DNA from: Providencia huaxiensis
GTDB taxonomy: Bacteria > Pseudomonadota > Gammaproteobacteria > Enterobacterales > Enterobacteriaceae
Assembly: GCF_002843235.3 (NCBI RefSeq)
Contig: NZ_CP031123.2
Location: forward strand, 3,906,001-3,970,000
Length of the DNA: 64,000 bases
Direction of reading: 5' to 3'
Shown: piece after piece, positions 40,670 to 48,834 of the stretch
How the letters are laid out: each line of letters starts with the position of its first letter
Position numbering within the stretch: the first letter of the stretch is position 1
Notes under the pieces: model-generated
The model's input: the letters and a program-made list of their open reading frames with translations, nothing else
What the model was told of the DNA's origin: nothing
Database searches by the model: none
Translations under genes and position numbers: made by a program

Positions 40670-40690
40670 GACCTCTGCAATTTTTAAGGC

Positions 40691-41092
40691 AGAAAATCTA
40701 ATTATAGCTATCTAATTTTAGAGAAACTGAACGGTTATATTTAAAACATCAACCTTCTAAGGCTCATCTAGATGCTCTATTAAGTTGATTCATGTTTATG
40801 TATCTGACTATTTACAATAGGAAACCAAGCAAGATCTTGCATGTTGATTGTGGTTAATAAACTATTTGAAAGTGAGCCTTTCTATATACCCGATAAGAAA
40901 TAATATCATTTTAGATGATGAAGTCATTCAAAAGATGCCTAAAAATAAGAGTCTCATATTGACGTTTATGATTAGAATCCAGTGCTTATATAGCGTGATG
41001 TATCTGAAATTTTTATATTAGCTACGGTATGGTTCATAAACTAAATATTTAGTTTATGAACCATACAATTTTAATATTATTTTATGAATCAA
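40691..41092. other. gap with a 40-bp perfect palindrome
   Basis: About 400 AT-rich bases between the decayed IS and the oxidoreductase gene. No ORF. The only notable element is the palindrome at 41027-41066. Confidence 0.45.
41027..41066. repeat. 40-bp perfect palindrome
   Basis: GTATGGTTCATAAACTAAAT (41027-41046) is followed directly by its exact reverse complement (41047-41066), with no spacer. It lies 27 bases past the stop of the minus-strand oxidoreductase gene, so it may act as that gene's terminator hairpin, though no U-run follows. Confidence 0.75.
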
Positions 41093-42046
41093 TTAGCCAT
41101 TTATTGCAATGGCTATTTTACCTTTTCTTGTACCAGCTTCAATTAAATCATGAGCCGCAACAATATCGGTTAGCATCATAGTTCGCTCTAATATAGGTTT
41201 GATACCACCTTTATCGATGACATCTGCCATATCTGCCAACCTTCTAGCTGATTGAGTCGTAAATACAAAATGAATTTCACCGTTAGCTGACCAACCATTA
41301 ATCAAGTTTTGCGGTGTTGACATATCGACAATAGAAACAATTTTTCCTGCATGTGCTAGCAAAGCAAGACTGTTTTCTATGGTTTTTTGACCTACAGTAT
41401 CTAATATAATATCGAAGCCGTTAGGATGGTCATTATAAATTTTCTCGTATAAACCAGCACTCTTATAATCATAGTACTGGTCAGCGCCCAATTGCTTTAC
41501 AAATCCTTCATTTGTATTATTACAGGTAGTAACCACATGAGCACCAAAATATTTAGCAATTTGTAGAGCATAAACACCAACACCACCACTTCCACCATGA
41601 ATTAGAACGTTATCACCCGCTTTTAAACGCCCCCTTTCGACTAAACATTCCCAAGCAGTCCCCGCAGATAAAGGTAGTGTAGCAGCCTCTTCAAAAGTGA
41701 TTGTTGCTGGCTTTTTAGCTATAATTGCCGCTTTCTCAATATGATGGGTAGCATAACTACCTTCATTTTCAAGCAATCTTGGCACATAGTAAACTTCATC
41801 ACCAACATTTAAGTTTTGGACGTGTTTGCCTACTGCTTCAATAATTCCCGCGCAATCTACACCTAATTTTGCAGGTAACGAAATAGCATCTTTATAGTCA
41901 CCACGGCGAGTTTGAATATCTACTGGGTTTATGGATGTAGCTTTTATTTTAACAAGTACTTCATCATCTTTCGGCTTCGGTGTTGATTGCTCAACCAGCT
42001 CCATAACCTGTGATGCACCGAATTGTTTAATAATTACCGCTTTCAT
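41093..42046 (-). CDS. zinc-independent quinone-oxidoreductase-type alcohol dehydrogenase (MDR family)
   Basis: The 317-residue medium-chain reductase starts at ATG 42046 (MKAVIIKQFGASQV) with GGAG upstream; the ORF runs 13 codons further. The N-terminal catalytic fold has TSINPVDIQTRRGDY and GVDCAGIIEAVG. The NADPH-binding loop is HGGSGGVGVYALQIAK. The structural zinc cysteines are absent, as in quinone oxidoreductases. The substrate is unknown. Confidence 0.87.
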   Translation of the reverse strand: MKAVIIKQFGASQVMELVEQSTPKPKDDEVLVKIKATSINPVDIQTRRGDYKDAISLPAKLGVDCAGIIEAVGKHVQNLNVGDEVYYVPRLLENEGSYATHHIEKAAIIAKKPATITFEEAATLPLSAGTAWECLVERGRLKAGDNVLIHGGSGGVGVYALQIAKYFGAHVVTTCNNTNEGFVKQLGADQYYDYKSAGLYEKIYNDHPNGFDIILDTVGQKTIENSLALLAHAGKIVSIVDMSTPQNLINGWSANGEIHFVFTTQSARRLADMADVIDKGGIKPILERTMMLTDIVAAHDLIEAGTRKGKIAIAING

Positions 42047-42427
42047 TTTAATCTCCATGTTTGAGTTAAAATGCAGTGTATACATATATGATTCTTTATA
42101 TAAGTACGCACAATTTTGTAATGTAGTATCATTTTGTATACCGAAAAGATAACTAAATAAATGATGATAGCCTTTATAGATATATAATTATCTCTTGCTT
42201 TTGACTTCCCTTATTCTGTCTCAGCAGATACGATTTTGAATTATCAGGGTTAAAAAAACATTGCGGTATTGAGAATAAATTGCACTTGACAAATGCAATC
42301 AGACTCATAGAATTGCATCATCAACGGTCAATTCTCTGACCCGTAAGCGTTTACGTTAATCAACGCATGTAACTTTGTAAATTACAACGGTTATGTGTTG
42401 TTGTGTCGTCACTATACGGAGTCATCT
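42047..42427. promoter_or_regulatory. divergent oxidoreductase / DUF2798 upstream region
   Basis: About 380 bases between divergent genes. No operator was confidently identified. GGAG precedes the ATG of the right-hand gene. Confidence 0.35.
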
Positions 42428-42694
42428 ATGTCTTTTCAGGACAAAAATTATATTTTAGGTTTTCCTAAGCTGCCTCAGCGTGCGTTAATCTTTCTGGTTC
42501 CTTTTTTCTTATCGCTGGTGATGAGCGGTATTGTTTCTTTTATCAGTACGGTCAAAGCACTGGGCTTTTCCTGGCAACTGGTTTCCCCGTGGCTGACATC
42601 ATGGAGTATATCTTGGGCTATTGCTTTTCCGACAGTCTTATTTGTTCTGCCGTTTGCCCGTAAATTATCGCTGTTACTGGTCAGAAGCTCATAA
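42428..42694 (+). CDS. DUF2798 family small membrane protein
   Basis: The 88-residue protein starts at ATG 42428 (MSFQDKNYILGFPKLPQRAL) with CGGAG upstream; eleven in-frame codons before it are not needed. Two membrane helices (about residues 19-39 and 53-74) and a conserved W.ISW..AFP segment fit DUF2798. Function is unknown. Confidence 0.75.
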   Translation: MSFQDKNYILGFPKLPQRALIFLVPFFLSLVMSGIVSFISTVKALGFSWQLVSPWLTSWSISWAIAFPTVLFVLPFARKLSLLLVRSS

Positions 42695-43625
42695 TTACAA
42701 AACCTGACTCACCAGTCATTGCCGAAATTTTTTTCCTTTTCCAGTAATCATCATTTCACGATAGCCCGGTGTGCGGGCCTGCCAGCTCTGTTGCTCACAA
42801 CAGGTTCGGGCCTATAGTAAATGTACTGGTGCGGGGGGATTTTTGGATAGCGGCTGTTACCTGAATCTAGGTAAGATTAATCATTTATTCGATAACTTCA
42901 GTCATGTTTAATCCGGAAAGCTGATAGTAGTGATGACGCCCCTACGGTATACAGATGATTAGTTTTCCGGTGACCAATTTTGCCAGATACGCGCTGGCCA
43001 TTGACAACTATGGCTAGTCAATGGCATCCAACTTCTCGCAGGAAAGTAATCTGTTCTGTCAGAACCGCTCGAAAACGCCGGCCTTACAGTACTCCTGGAA
43101 GCGGCGATTGGCAGAGTTTGATCAGCAAATGCTTGTTGCATTCAGGGCATGCCACTGACAACCTGTTCTGAGCACACGAATAAAATCGCGTTCACTGTGG
43201 CACGATTATCCACGCGCTTGCGGTGTGTCCCTAGCGGGTGATGAATTTTGTTCTCTGGGAGTGTGTAGCCATTTTTCCCCAGAGATCACTGCTAATTCGT
43301 CACTTTCTGCTTGTCATATTTCGACATCAGGAATTATTTTAACTAAGTGTACGATAATTCCTTTTAGGATAAGTTCTAAAAATAATATTAATCCGCATGA
43401 GCTTTAAGTTTCCCTATACAAGCCAGGTTAATTATTCTGGAATAATATTGCATAGATTTTTAATGGATATCTAAAATATTTTATTTCTAATTCTTAGCTA
43501 TTACTGTAACTCTCCGATTGAGCATATTTTTTAGTTTATATTTAGGTGATAGATATTTTACAATACAATAGAGAAACGACACATTTCATGAATGGTACTG
43601 TATTTCTATTCATGAAATATATTTA
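42695..43625. other. gene-poor region of higher GC, probably decayed DNA
   Basis: About 930 bases with no intact gene. The part from about 42760 to 43260 looks richer in GC than its surroundings and has short disrupted reading frames (for example one reading WKRRLAEFDQQMLVAF near 43100 before a stop), suggesting an eroded mobile or foreign gene. I could not identify it. Confidence 0.4.
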
Positions 43626-43919
43626 TTAAAATAGCCCACGTAAAACAGCAGTTGATACGACACTAATAATTACCACCGGTAATAAGGAAAAACGTGATGT
43701 AGCCACAATTGATATTACAAGTGCTAACAAATTTACTGGGGACGAAGTAGCAAAATATGGAGTGATTACAGTCAACAGTACACAGCCCGGAACAGCTTCG
43801 ATAATTTGCTGTATTTTCGGGCTCAGATTACGATTACGTAGAATTATATAACCAGCGCAACGGATCGCAAAAGTACTGAAAGCCATTAGTAAGATAGTGA
43901 ATAAAACTTGTAAACTCAA
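43626..43919 (-). CDS. azlD: AzlD-type branched-chain amino acid exporter small subunit
   Basis: About 97 residues with three to four membrane helices (LLMAFSTFAIRCAGYIIL, VPGCVLLTVITPYFA, LLALVISIVAT). The start is placed at a TTG (43917-43919) that overlaps the azlC stop (TTGA), giving translational coupling; longer upstream reading in this frame overlaps azlC and is not protein-like. AzlCD pairs export branched-chain amino acids or analogues. Confidence 0.82.
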   Translation of the reverse strand: MSLQVLFTILLMAFSTFAIRCAGYIILRNRNLSPKIQQIIEAVPGCVLLTVITPYFATSSPVNLLALVISIVATSRFSLLPVVIISVVSTAVLRGLF

Positions 43920-44647
43920 TTCTTGTCTCCCATCAGAAGTATTGTAGCGAATCCAGCGGCCACTCCAACAGGTACATATAAGGCATTTGAAATAAATTGG
44001 TATGTTACGGTAGCACATATTAGGCTGACAACCCATGGTATTGATGCTCTAAGGCCCTTCCACATCCCCTTGAGTAAGACAAAAAAAACAGCAGGAAATG
44101 CCATATCGAAGCCCCAAGTAGTGATATCACCCAACATAGGTCCAACGATTACTCCAGCTATTGTTGAAATGGCCCAAGTCAACCACATAGCTCCAGCTAA
44201 ACCTATATAAAACCAGCCACTAAATGGAGTTAGACCACTCGCTTTTCTGCGAGCTGCATCGGCCATTCCCAATGCCCAACTTTCATCACTCATAGCGAAC
44301 AGTGTAGGGAGCGCTTTTTTTGGCGGTAAATGGTAAATTAATGGTGCAAAGGTAATGCCCATGATTAGATAACGACTATTTACCAGTATCGTGATCAGGA
44401 CGATTGTTAGTATATTGGGCATTGGTGACCATATCGGCATAACCGCGAATTCAGAACCACCTCCAAAGTTGAGACCTGTCATCATTCCCATTTCTAGTGG
44501 GGATATCCCTTTTTGTGCGGCCTGTGTTCCTAGAAGCAAACCAAAAGGAATATAACCAATTAATACTGGCAATGCATAGATAAGTCCCCGATATATTTCT
44601 TTCACTATTGAAGCATAAGAGTTACTATACAGTTTATTTTTAAGCAT
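43916..44647 (-). CDS. azlC: AzlC-type branched-chain amino acid exporter large subunit
   Basis: The 243-residue membrane protein carries the AzlC family pattern: PVLIGYIPFGLLLGTQAAQKGISPLE, FGGGSEFA, NSRYLIMG and ALFAMSDESW-like blocks, with seven or so helices. AAGG lies 7 bases before the ATG. It is translationally coupled to azlD. An ArsR-type regulator lies upstream on the same strand, and one of two matching palindromes stands between them. Confidence 0.9.
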   Translation of the reverse strand: MLKNKLYSNSYASIVKEIYRGLIYALPVLIGYIPFGLLLGTQAAQKGISPLEMGMMTGLNFGGGSEFAVMPIWSPMPNILTIVLITILVNSRYLIMGITFAPLIYHLPPKKALPTLFAMSDESWALGMADAARRKASGLTPFSGWFYIGLAGAMWLTWAISTIAGVIVGPMLGDITTWGFDMAFPAVFFVLLKGMWKGLRASIPWVVSLICATVTYQFISNALYVPVGVAAGFATILLMGDKN

Positions 44648-45035
44648 ATGATAACCTTAATGAATATAATTTTTTGCTCAACCAACTGATTAGTCTGTAT
44701 ACGGTAAATAATCATTAATTAAGTTTTTAGTTGTGAAATAATTTGAACTATTGTTTATTGAAGTACCCACTAAAATACTACAAGCAAATATAAAAATTTT
44801 TTTGCCAAGTCATCTGCGGTAAAAGATAAACGGATAGAATATTTATCCATTCCTTAAACGAATCCCATACTGCTCTCATTATTTTCAATACACTAAAAAT
44901 TCAATAATATTATAGTGTTATCCTGTTTAAATCATACGAACTTGGGAGTATTTAATAACTTAATGGTTTGTTCATTATCACTTTTTGTAGAAGCAAATAT
45001 CGAGATATTTCGATATCTGGATTTTAAAATGTAAA
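44648..45035 (-). promoter_or_regulatory. azlC upstream region
   Basis: About 390 AT-rich bases between the ArsR-type gene and azlC. It holds an ATATCG-N8-CGATAT palindrome at 44997-45016 and no ORF that I recognise. Confidence 0.5.
44997..45016. promoter_or_regulatory. ATATCG-N8-CGATAT palindrome, site A
   Basis: ATATCG (44997-45002), 8 bases, CGATAT (45011-45016), just after the ArsR-type gene and about 350 bases before azlC. It has the same architecture as the site upstream of the regulator (45377-45396). Confidence 0.6.
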
Positions 45036-45338
45036 TTACAATTCCTCTTTAATAAGCTCAGCTAACGAACTGATATTTGCTTCATTCCGCTTATAGTAAG
45101 TCCACTGACCTATTCGCCTAACTTCAACTAAACCCGCTCGTTGCAGAGTTGCAAGATAATCAGACACTGTTGACTGTGATAACCCAACATATTCCTGAAT
45201 ACTACTAACACAAACTCCTACAGTGTTAAAATCGCCTTCATCCTGTGGAGGGAAATTTTTTTCAGGCTCCTTTAAACCATTCAAAATTTCAAGACGAGTC
45301 GAGTTCGCAAGAGCTTTAAATATTTTCAATAGATCCAT
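45036..45338 (-). CDS. ArsR-family winged-helix regulator
   Basis: The 100-residue regulator has a winged helix: LFKALANSTRLEILNGL at the N-terminus, VSSIQEYVGLSQSTVSDYLATLQRAGLVEVRRIGQWTYYKRNE for recognition helix and wing. One Cys (VGVCVSS) is present but the metal-binding CxC of ArsR/SmtB types is not, so it may sense something else. A palindrome 39-58 bases upstream suggests autoregulation. Confidence 0.87.
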   Translation of the reverse strand: MDLLKIFKALANSTRLEILNGLKEPEKNFPPQDEGDFNTVGVCVSSIQEYVGLSQSTVSDYLATLQRAGLVEVRRIGQWTYYKRNEANISSLAELIKEEL

Positions 45339-45376
45339 GATATAAAATGCCTTGAATAGATTTATGATGTATCATG

Positions 45377-45396
45377 ATATCGATATTTACCGATAT
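45377..45396. promoter_or_regulatory. ATATCG-N8-CGATAT palindrome, site B
   Basis: ATATCG (45377-45382), 8 bases, CGATAT (45391-45396), upstream of the ArsR-type gene. It is the probable autoregulatory operator. Confidence 0.65.
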
Positions 45397-45613
45397 GTCA
45401 ATATGAAATGTATAAGGCTTGGTGTAAAAGTCAAGGAGGTGATTTAAAATCAATTTCTTACTTATAAGCGCTATTATTATTGGAAAGAATTTGGATATTG
45501 GCATTGCAATCTTTATTGTTGGGTTCAAAAAAGATTTATATAGAGAATATCCTTTACATAATTAAACGGCATTTATAATGTATAGTCTTTTTGTATATCA
45601 ATGGAGAAATCGA

Positions 45614-45946
45614 ATGAATTATGATGAACCTTATGGGTGTTCCGTTACCACTACCTTGAAAGTTATTGGGGGTAGATGGAAACCAATAATTTTATTTCAT
45701 TTACTCGAAAATGAAACTTGTCGGTTTAACGCATTAAAAAGGATGATCAATGGCATTACACAGCGAATGCTAACAATGCAACTTAAAGAGCTAGTTGAGG
45801 ATGGTATAGTGACGAGAACAGTATTCGAAATTGTCCCTCCACATGTTGAATATTCCCTTACTGAATATGGAAATACATTAACCCCTTTGTTGATTTTGAT
45901 GAGAGACTGGGGAGCCAAACACGCCGAAAGAGGTGAAACTCAGTAA
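45614..45946 (+). CDS. HxlR-family winged-helix regulator
   Basis: The 110-residue regulator starts at ATG 45614 with GGAG upstream. The HxlR signatures C(S/P)VTTTLKVIGGRWKPIILFHLL, FNALKRMINGITQRMLTMQLKELVEDGIVTR and VEYSLTEYG are clear. The conserved N-terminal Cys (YGCSVT) is often redox- or aldehyde-sensing in this family. It is divergent from the ArsR-type gene; its target is not evident. Confidence 0.9.
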   Translation: MNYDEPYGCSVTTTLKVIGGRWKPIILFHLLENETCRFNALKRMINGITQRMLTMQLKELVEDGIVTRTVFEIVPPHVEYSLTEYGNTLTPLLILMRDWGAKHAERGETQ

Positions 45947-45973
45947 ACTGAGGTGCTAATTAACACCTCAATT

Positions 45974-46552
45974 TTATTGTTTTTTCTTACGCTCTCTAAA
46001 TGCAGCAACTTTCATACGGTTTCCACATGTTGACATACTACACCAGCGGCGACGGTGAGATTTAGTTAAATCTAAAAAATATAAGACGCAGTCGGATGCT
46101 TCACATTGCCGAATGTATTGCATGTTTTCATGAGTAAGTAAGTACAACATTGAACTAATAACAGGCTCTAATATTGAGAGAGAGCTTTTAACTCGGCATT
46201 TTTTTAGCAGTATGAATTTTTTATTATCATTATCCCAATCTAATTGTTCGAGAAATTGAACTTCATCTAAGAGATGGTTAAACGCTGACAACTTGGGGGG
46301 CTGACCATTGAGTAATTGGTCAATAATATTTTTTAGTTCCGTCCTTAATTGCTTGGAAATTACCATTAAATCTATAGGTATGACATTAGGTGACTCCTTT
46401 AATTGCCCCACTTGTTCTAGCCAACTTATAACACTTTGATTATTAGCCAAAACATCTTTATCTATCCCATTCTCACTATACTGGGTATTTATAAAATCTA
46501 GTGCTACATTTCCTGAAAGAAATAGCGGAGAAGCCTGAATGGTATTTGGCAT
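45974..46552 (-). CDS. CGNR zinc-finger regulator (ABATE domain)
   Basis: The 192-residue protein has an N-terminal ABATE domain (LFLSGNVALDFINT...) and a C-terminal CGNR zinc finger: CEASDC...YFLDLTKSHRRRWCSMSTCGNR. It probably regulates the divergent alpha/beta-hydrolase gene, whose upstream region has GGTTAC inverted repeats. Confidence 0.87.
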   Translation of the reverse strand: MPNTIQASPLFLSGNVALDFINTQYSENGIDKDVLANNQSVISWLEQVGQLKESPNVIPIDLMVISKQLRTELKNIIDQLLNGQPPKLSAFNHLLDEVQFLEQLDWDNDNKKFILLKKCRVKSSLSILEPVISSMLYLLTHENMQYIRQCEASDCVLYFLDLTKSHRRRWCSMSTCGNRMKVAAFRERKKKQ

Positions 46553-46578
46553 AGCTTAACCTAACCTGAAAAATGTAT

Positions 46579-46631
46579 TTGACAGGTTACATTAAAAGAT
46601 CGTAACCTTCAAATCTGATTTTAATGGTTAC
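46579..46631 (+). promoter_or_regulatory. promoter and GGTTAC operator of the truncated hydrolase gene
   Basis: TTGACA at 46579-46584 is a perfect -35. GGTTAC (46585-46590) and GTAACC (46602-46607) form an inverted pair over the promoter, and another GGTTAC lies at 46626-46631. The -10 is weak. The site pattern suggests repression or activation by the divergent CGNR protein. Confidence 0.6.
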
Positions 46632-46642
46632 GTGAGGTTGTT

Positions 46643-46852
46643 ATGAAAATAAAACCAAATACAGAATTGCAAAGTCATTATCGATATGAGCAAGTAGGGG
46701 ATATGAATATTTTTTATCGCGAAGCTGGAAGTCCAAGCAATAAAAAAGTATTGTTACTTCATGGCTTTGCAGCATCATCTTTTATGTTCCGTAATTTAAT
46801 TCCACAACTAGCAGCAAAATATCATGTTATCTCCGCCAAACGCAGTCTCTGA
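46643..46852 (+). pseudogene. alpha/beta hydrolase, N-terminal fragment
   Basis: Only about 65 residues of an alpha/beta hydrolase remain: MNIFYREAGSPSNKKVLLLHGFAASSFMFRNLIPQLAAKYHVIS, with the oxyanion-loop HGFAAS. Homology stops near 46830, where the sequence reads TCTCCGCCA, the 3' end typical of serine tRNAs. The catalytic Ser, Asp and His are lost. This looks like truncation by an integration or deletion event. Confidence 0.82.
46830..46838 (+). other. possible att core resembling a tRNA-Ser 3' end
   Basis: TCTCCGCCA is exactly the last nine bases of several serine tRNA genes and sits at the point where hydrolase homology ends, about 165 bases before an integrase remnant. It is short, so chance is possible. 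Confidence 0.3.
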
Positions 46853-47422
46853 ATTTCTCCTAAAATCTACATTTTCCTTTTAAATCAATAAGATTAATCA
46901 TCTCGGAGTCTGTCTGATTCTCCCCATGTTTACTGGTTTATACCCCTGTTTGGGGGCAAAATTGGGGGCATAATTTTTCCCTATTTTTTGGATGCCCCCA
47001 CGATGAAGCCTTACGCCCGCCAGGTAGCGGCCTCAAGGCCAATGGTAACCCCCTATAAAATGACCGATGGAGGGGGGCGAGGTTAACACCAATGGATCGA
47101 AGGCTTCTGTTTGTTCGTTGTTTGCTAAACTCGTGTACGTGAGATAAGTTATCGAGAGCATAAGTCAAAGGTGAGCGAGTTTATATTCGTTCAATTAATA
47201 GCATTGTGATGATATTAAACTGAATAAAGCGCCGTGGGTAATGACTGAAAAAATGCATGAATATTTTTCTTGCAAAGAAAGAATATAGATAATAGTAGTA
47301 TATTGTTTTTTCATAAAATAATGTGCTTGCTACCTATTTGCTGGTGGCCTTATTTTTTTGTTAAATATGCTATATTGTTGTTCATATTTTATGCATAACG
47401 TATAGAGAGCGGAGGCAATTTG
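46853..47422. other. integrase-remnant region upstream of rhuM
   Basis: About 570 bases that contain paired G5 repeats (TGGGGGCA at 46951-46958 and 46963-46970), a P4-type integrase N-terminal fragment (47003-47086) and a 30-base sequence repeated near 52260. GGAGG at 47411-47415 is the rhuM ribosome-binding site. Confidence 0.5.
47003..47086 (+). pseudogene. P4-type integrase, N-terminal fragment
   Basis: A 27-codon fragment reading ...ARQVAASRPMVTPYKMTDGGG matches the start of DUF4102 integrases (pattern KPYKLTDGGGL), then stops. It indicates a second, mostly deleted P4-type integrase in addition to the one at selC. Confidence 0.65.
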
Positions 47423-48457
47423 ATGAGCGACAATCTTCCTGAAGCACCACAGGGCGAATTTGTTTTGTTCCGCAGTGAAGATGGCCAAACTCACGTTGAA
47501 TGCCGCTTTGAGTCTGATACGCTGTGGTTATCTCAGGCATCCATTGCTGAACTGTATGGAAAAGATGTTCGTACAATTAACGAACATCTTGTTAATATTT
47601 TTTCTGAAGGGGAACTTGCTCAAAACGCAACCATCCGGAAATTCCGGATAGTTCGATTAGAGGGAAATCGTCAGGTCTCCAGAGAGATCGACCATTATAG
47701 CTTACCTGCCATTCTTGCTGTCGGTTACCGTGTCCGTTCGGTTCGCGGTACACAGTTTCGTCAATGGGCAACGCAAATACTGGAGCAGTATCTGGTCAAA
47801 GGGTTTGTGATGGATGATGAACGACTGAAGAACCCGCCTGTCGGTCAGTCAGTCGTGCCTGATTACTTTGATGAGATGCTCGAACGCATCCGTGATATTC
47901 GCGCCAGTGAGCGACGTGTGTATTTACGGGTGAAAGATATATTCACTATGGCAGCGGATTACGAGCCTTCCAATAAAGAAACCAATCGTTTCTTCCAAAC
48001 CATTCAAAACAAACTGCATTTTGCTTGTACTGGCATGACTGCTGCTGAGCTTATAGCCAGTCGTGCAGATGCTAGCCAGCCGGATATGGGCTTAACCAGC
48101 TATAAGTCGGACGAAGTTCGTAAAACGGATGTGACGATTGCGAAGAATTATCTACGTGAAAATGAGCTCAAAGAATTAAACCGTATCGTCAATATGTGGC
48201 TCGACTTTGCCGAAGACCAAGCACTGCGCCGTAAGCAAGTTTTCTTACAGGATTGGGATACCAAGCTGGATCAGTTTTTAAGTTTCAATGAGCGTGAAGT
48301 TTTGCAGGGTGCTAGTGGAATTAGTAAGAAAATTGCTGACGAAAAAGCCAAAGAAATGTTTGATATTTATGCTCAAAAGCGTCGCCAATTAAAAGAAGCT
48401 GAAGGGGCAAGGGCGAATATTGCGGCGTTGAAAGACTTATTGAAAAAAAGTAAATAA
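47423..48457 (+). CDS. rhuM: RhuM-family protein
   Basis: The 344-residue protein has the RhuM family pattern: GEFVLFRSEDGQTHVECRFESDTLWLSQASIAELYGKDVRTINEHL, REIDHYSLPAILAVGYRVRSVRGTQFRQWAT and the C-terminal basic coiled-coil region. ATG 47423 is preceded by GGAGG; RhuM has no known enzyme activity. In Salmonella rhuM lies in SPI-3, itself at selC, so its presence in a selC-linked region here fits. A decayed second copy of part of this gene is at about 52270-52365. Confidence 0.92.
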   Translation: MSDNLPEAPQGEFVLFRSEDGQTHVECRFESDTLWLSQASIAELYGKDVRTINEHLVNIFSEGELAQNATIRKFRIVRLEGNRQVSREIDHYSLPAILAVGYRVRSVRGTQFRQWATQILEQYLVKGFVMDDERLKNPPVGQSVVPDYFDEMLERIRDIRASERRVYLRVKDIFTMAADYEPSNKETNRFFQTIQNKLHFACTGMTAAELIASRADASQPDMGLTSYKSDEVRKTDVTIAKNYLRENELKELNRIVNMWLDFAEDQALRRKQVFLQDWDTKLDQFLSFNEREVLQGASGISKKIADEKAKEMFDIYAQKRRQLKEAEGARANIAALKDLLKKSK

Positions 48458-48833
48458 AAGAAGCCGCTTGCTAGTTTTTGCGTAATGTTTTGCTCCCTAG
48501 TCTTTTATCAGGATAACTAAGGGGTTGAAGTGGGTAAGTCACACACACAAGCTTATGAATCATTCAAGCTGTTGGAAGAACAAAAATATGAAACAAGGGC
48601 AACTCATATTTTCGATTGTGAACCAAGTTTGGCAGTATTTTTGTTATTGATTGCCTCAACTCAGGACTCCCTAAAAGGATCGATTTTTTAACTAAAAAAG
48701 AATAGTGATGTACAGAAGAATAGAGGAAAGAAATGATTGTTTCTAAAAACCTATCACTCAAAAGCCAATCTGGGGGCATTAATGGGGGTACTGCTATTTA
48801 GCCAACTCCATAAACTCATTTAATATCAACGCC
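48458..48833. other. gap with a third paired G5 motif
   Basis: About 375 bases without a convincing ORF. TGGGGGCA (48771-48778) and TGGGGGTA (48783-48790) repeat the 12-base spacing seen at 46951-46970. No integrase sequence follows. Confidence 0.45.
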
Positions 48834-48834
48834 A

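Larger units (their letters stand above)
39552..40690 (-). mobile_element. decayed IS3-family element
   Basis: About 1.1 kb containing an intact orfA (40397-40669) and an orfB with at least two frameshifts. The left end joins the alpA remnant at about 39552. The right end is placed only roughly, just beyond the orfA start, because no matching terminal repeat was found. It is unrelated in sequence to the element in acrB. Confidence 0.75.

Noticed and set aside
46830..46838. TCTCCGCCA as the right attachment copy of the selC island
   Set aside because: It matches only the last seven bases of selC (TCCGCCA) and fits a serine tRNA tail better, so it was not called as attR of the selC island.
46938..47168. 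76-codon minus-strand ORF over the integrase remnant
   Set aside because: The plus strand of the same bases encodes the recognisable integrase N-terminus, so the minus-strand ORF is a shadow.
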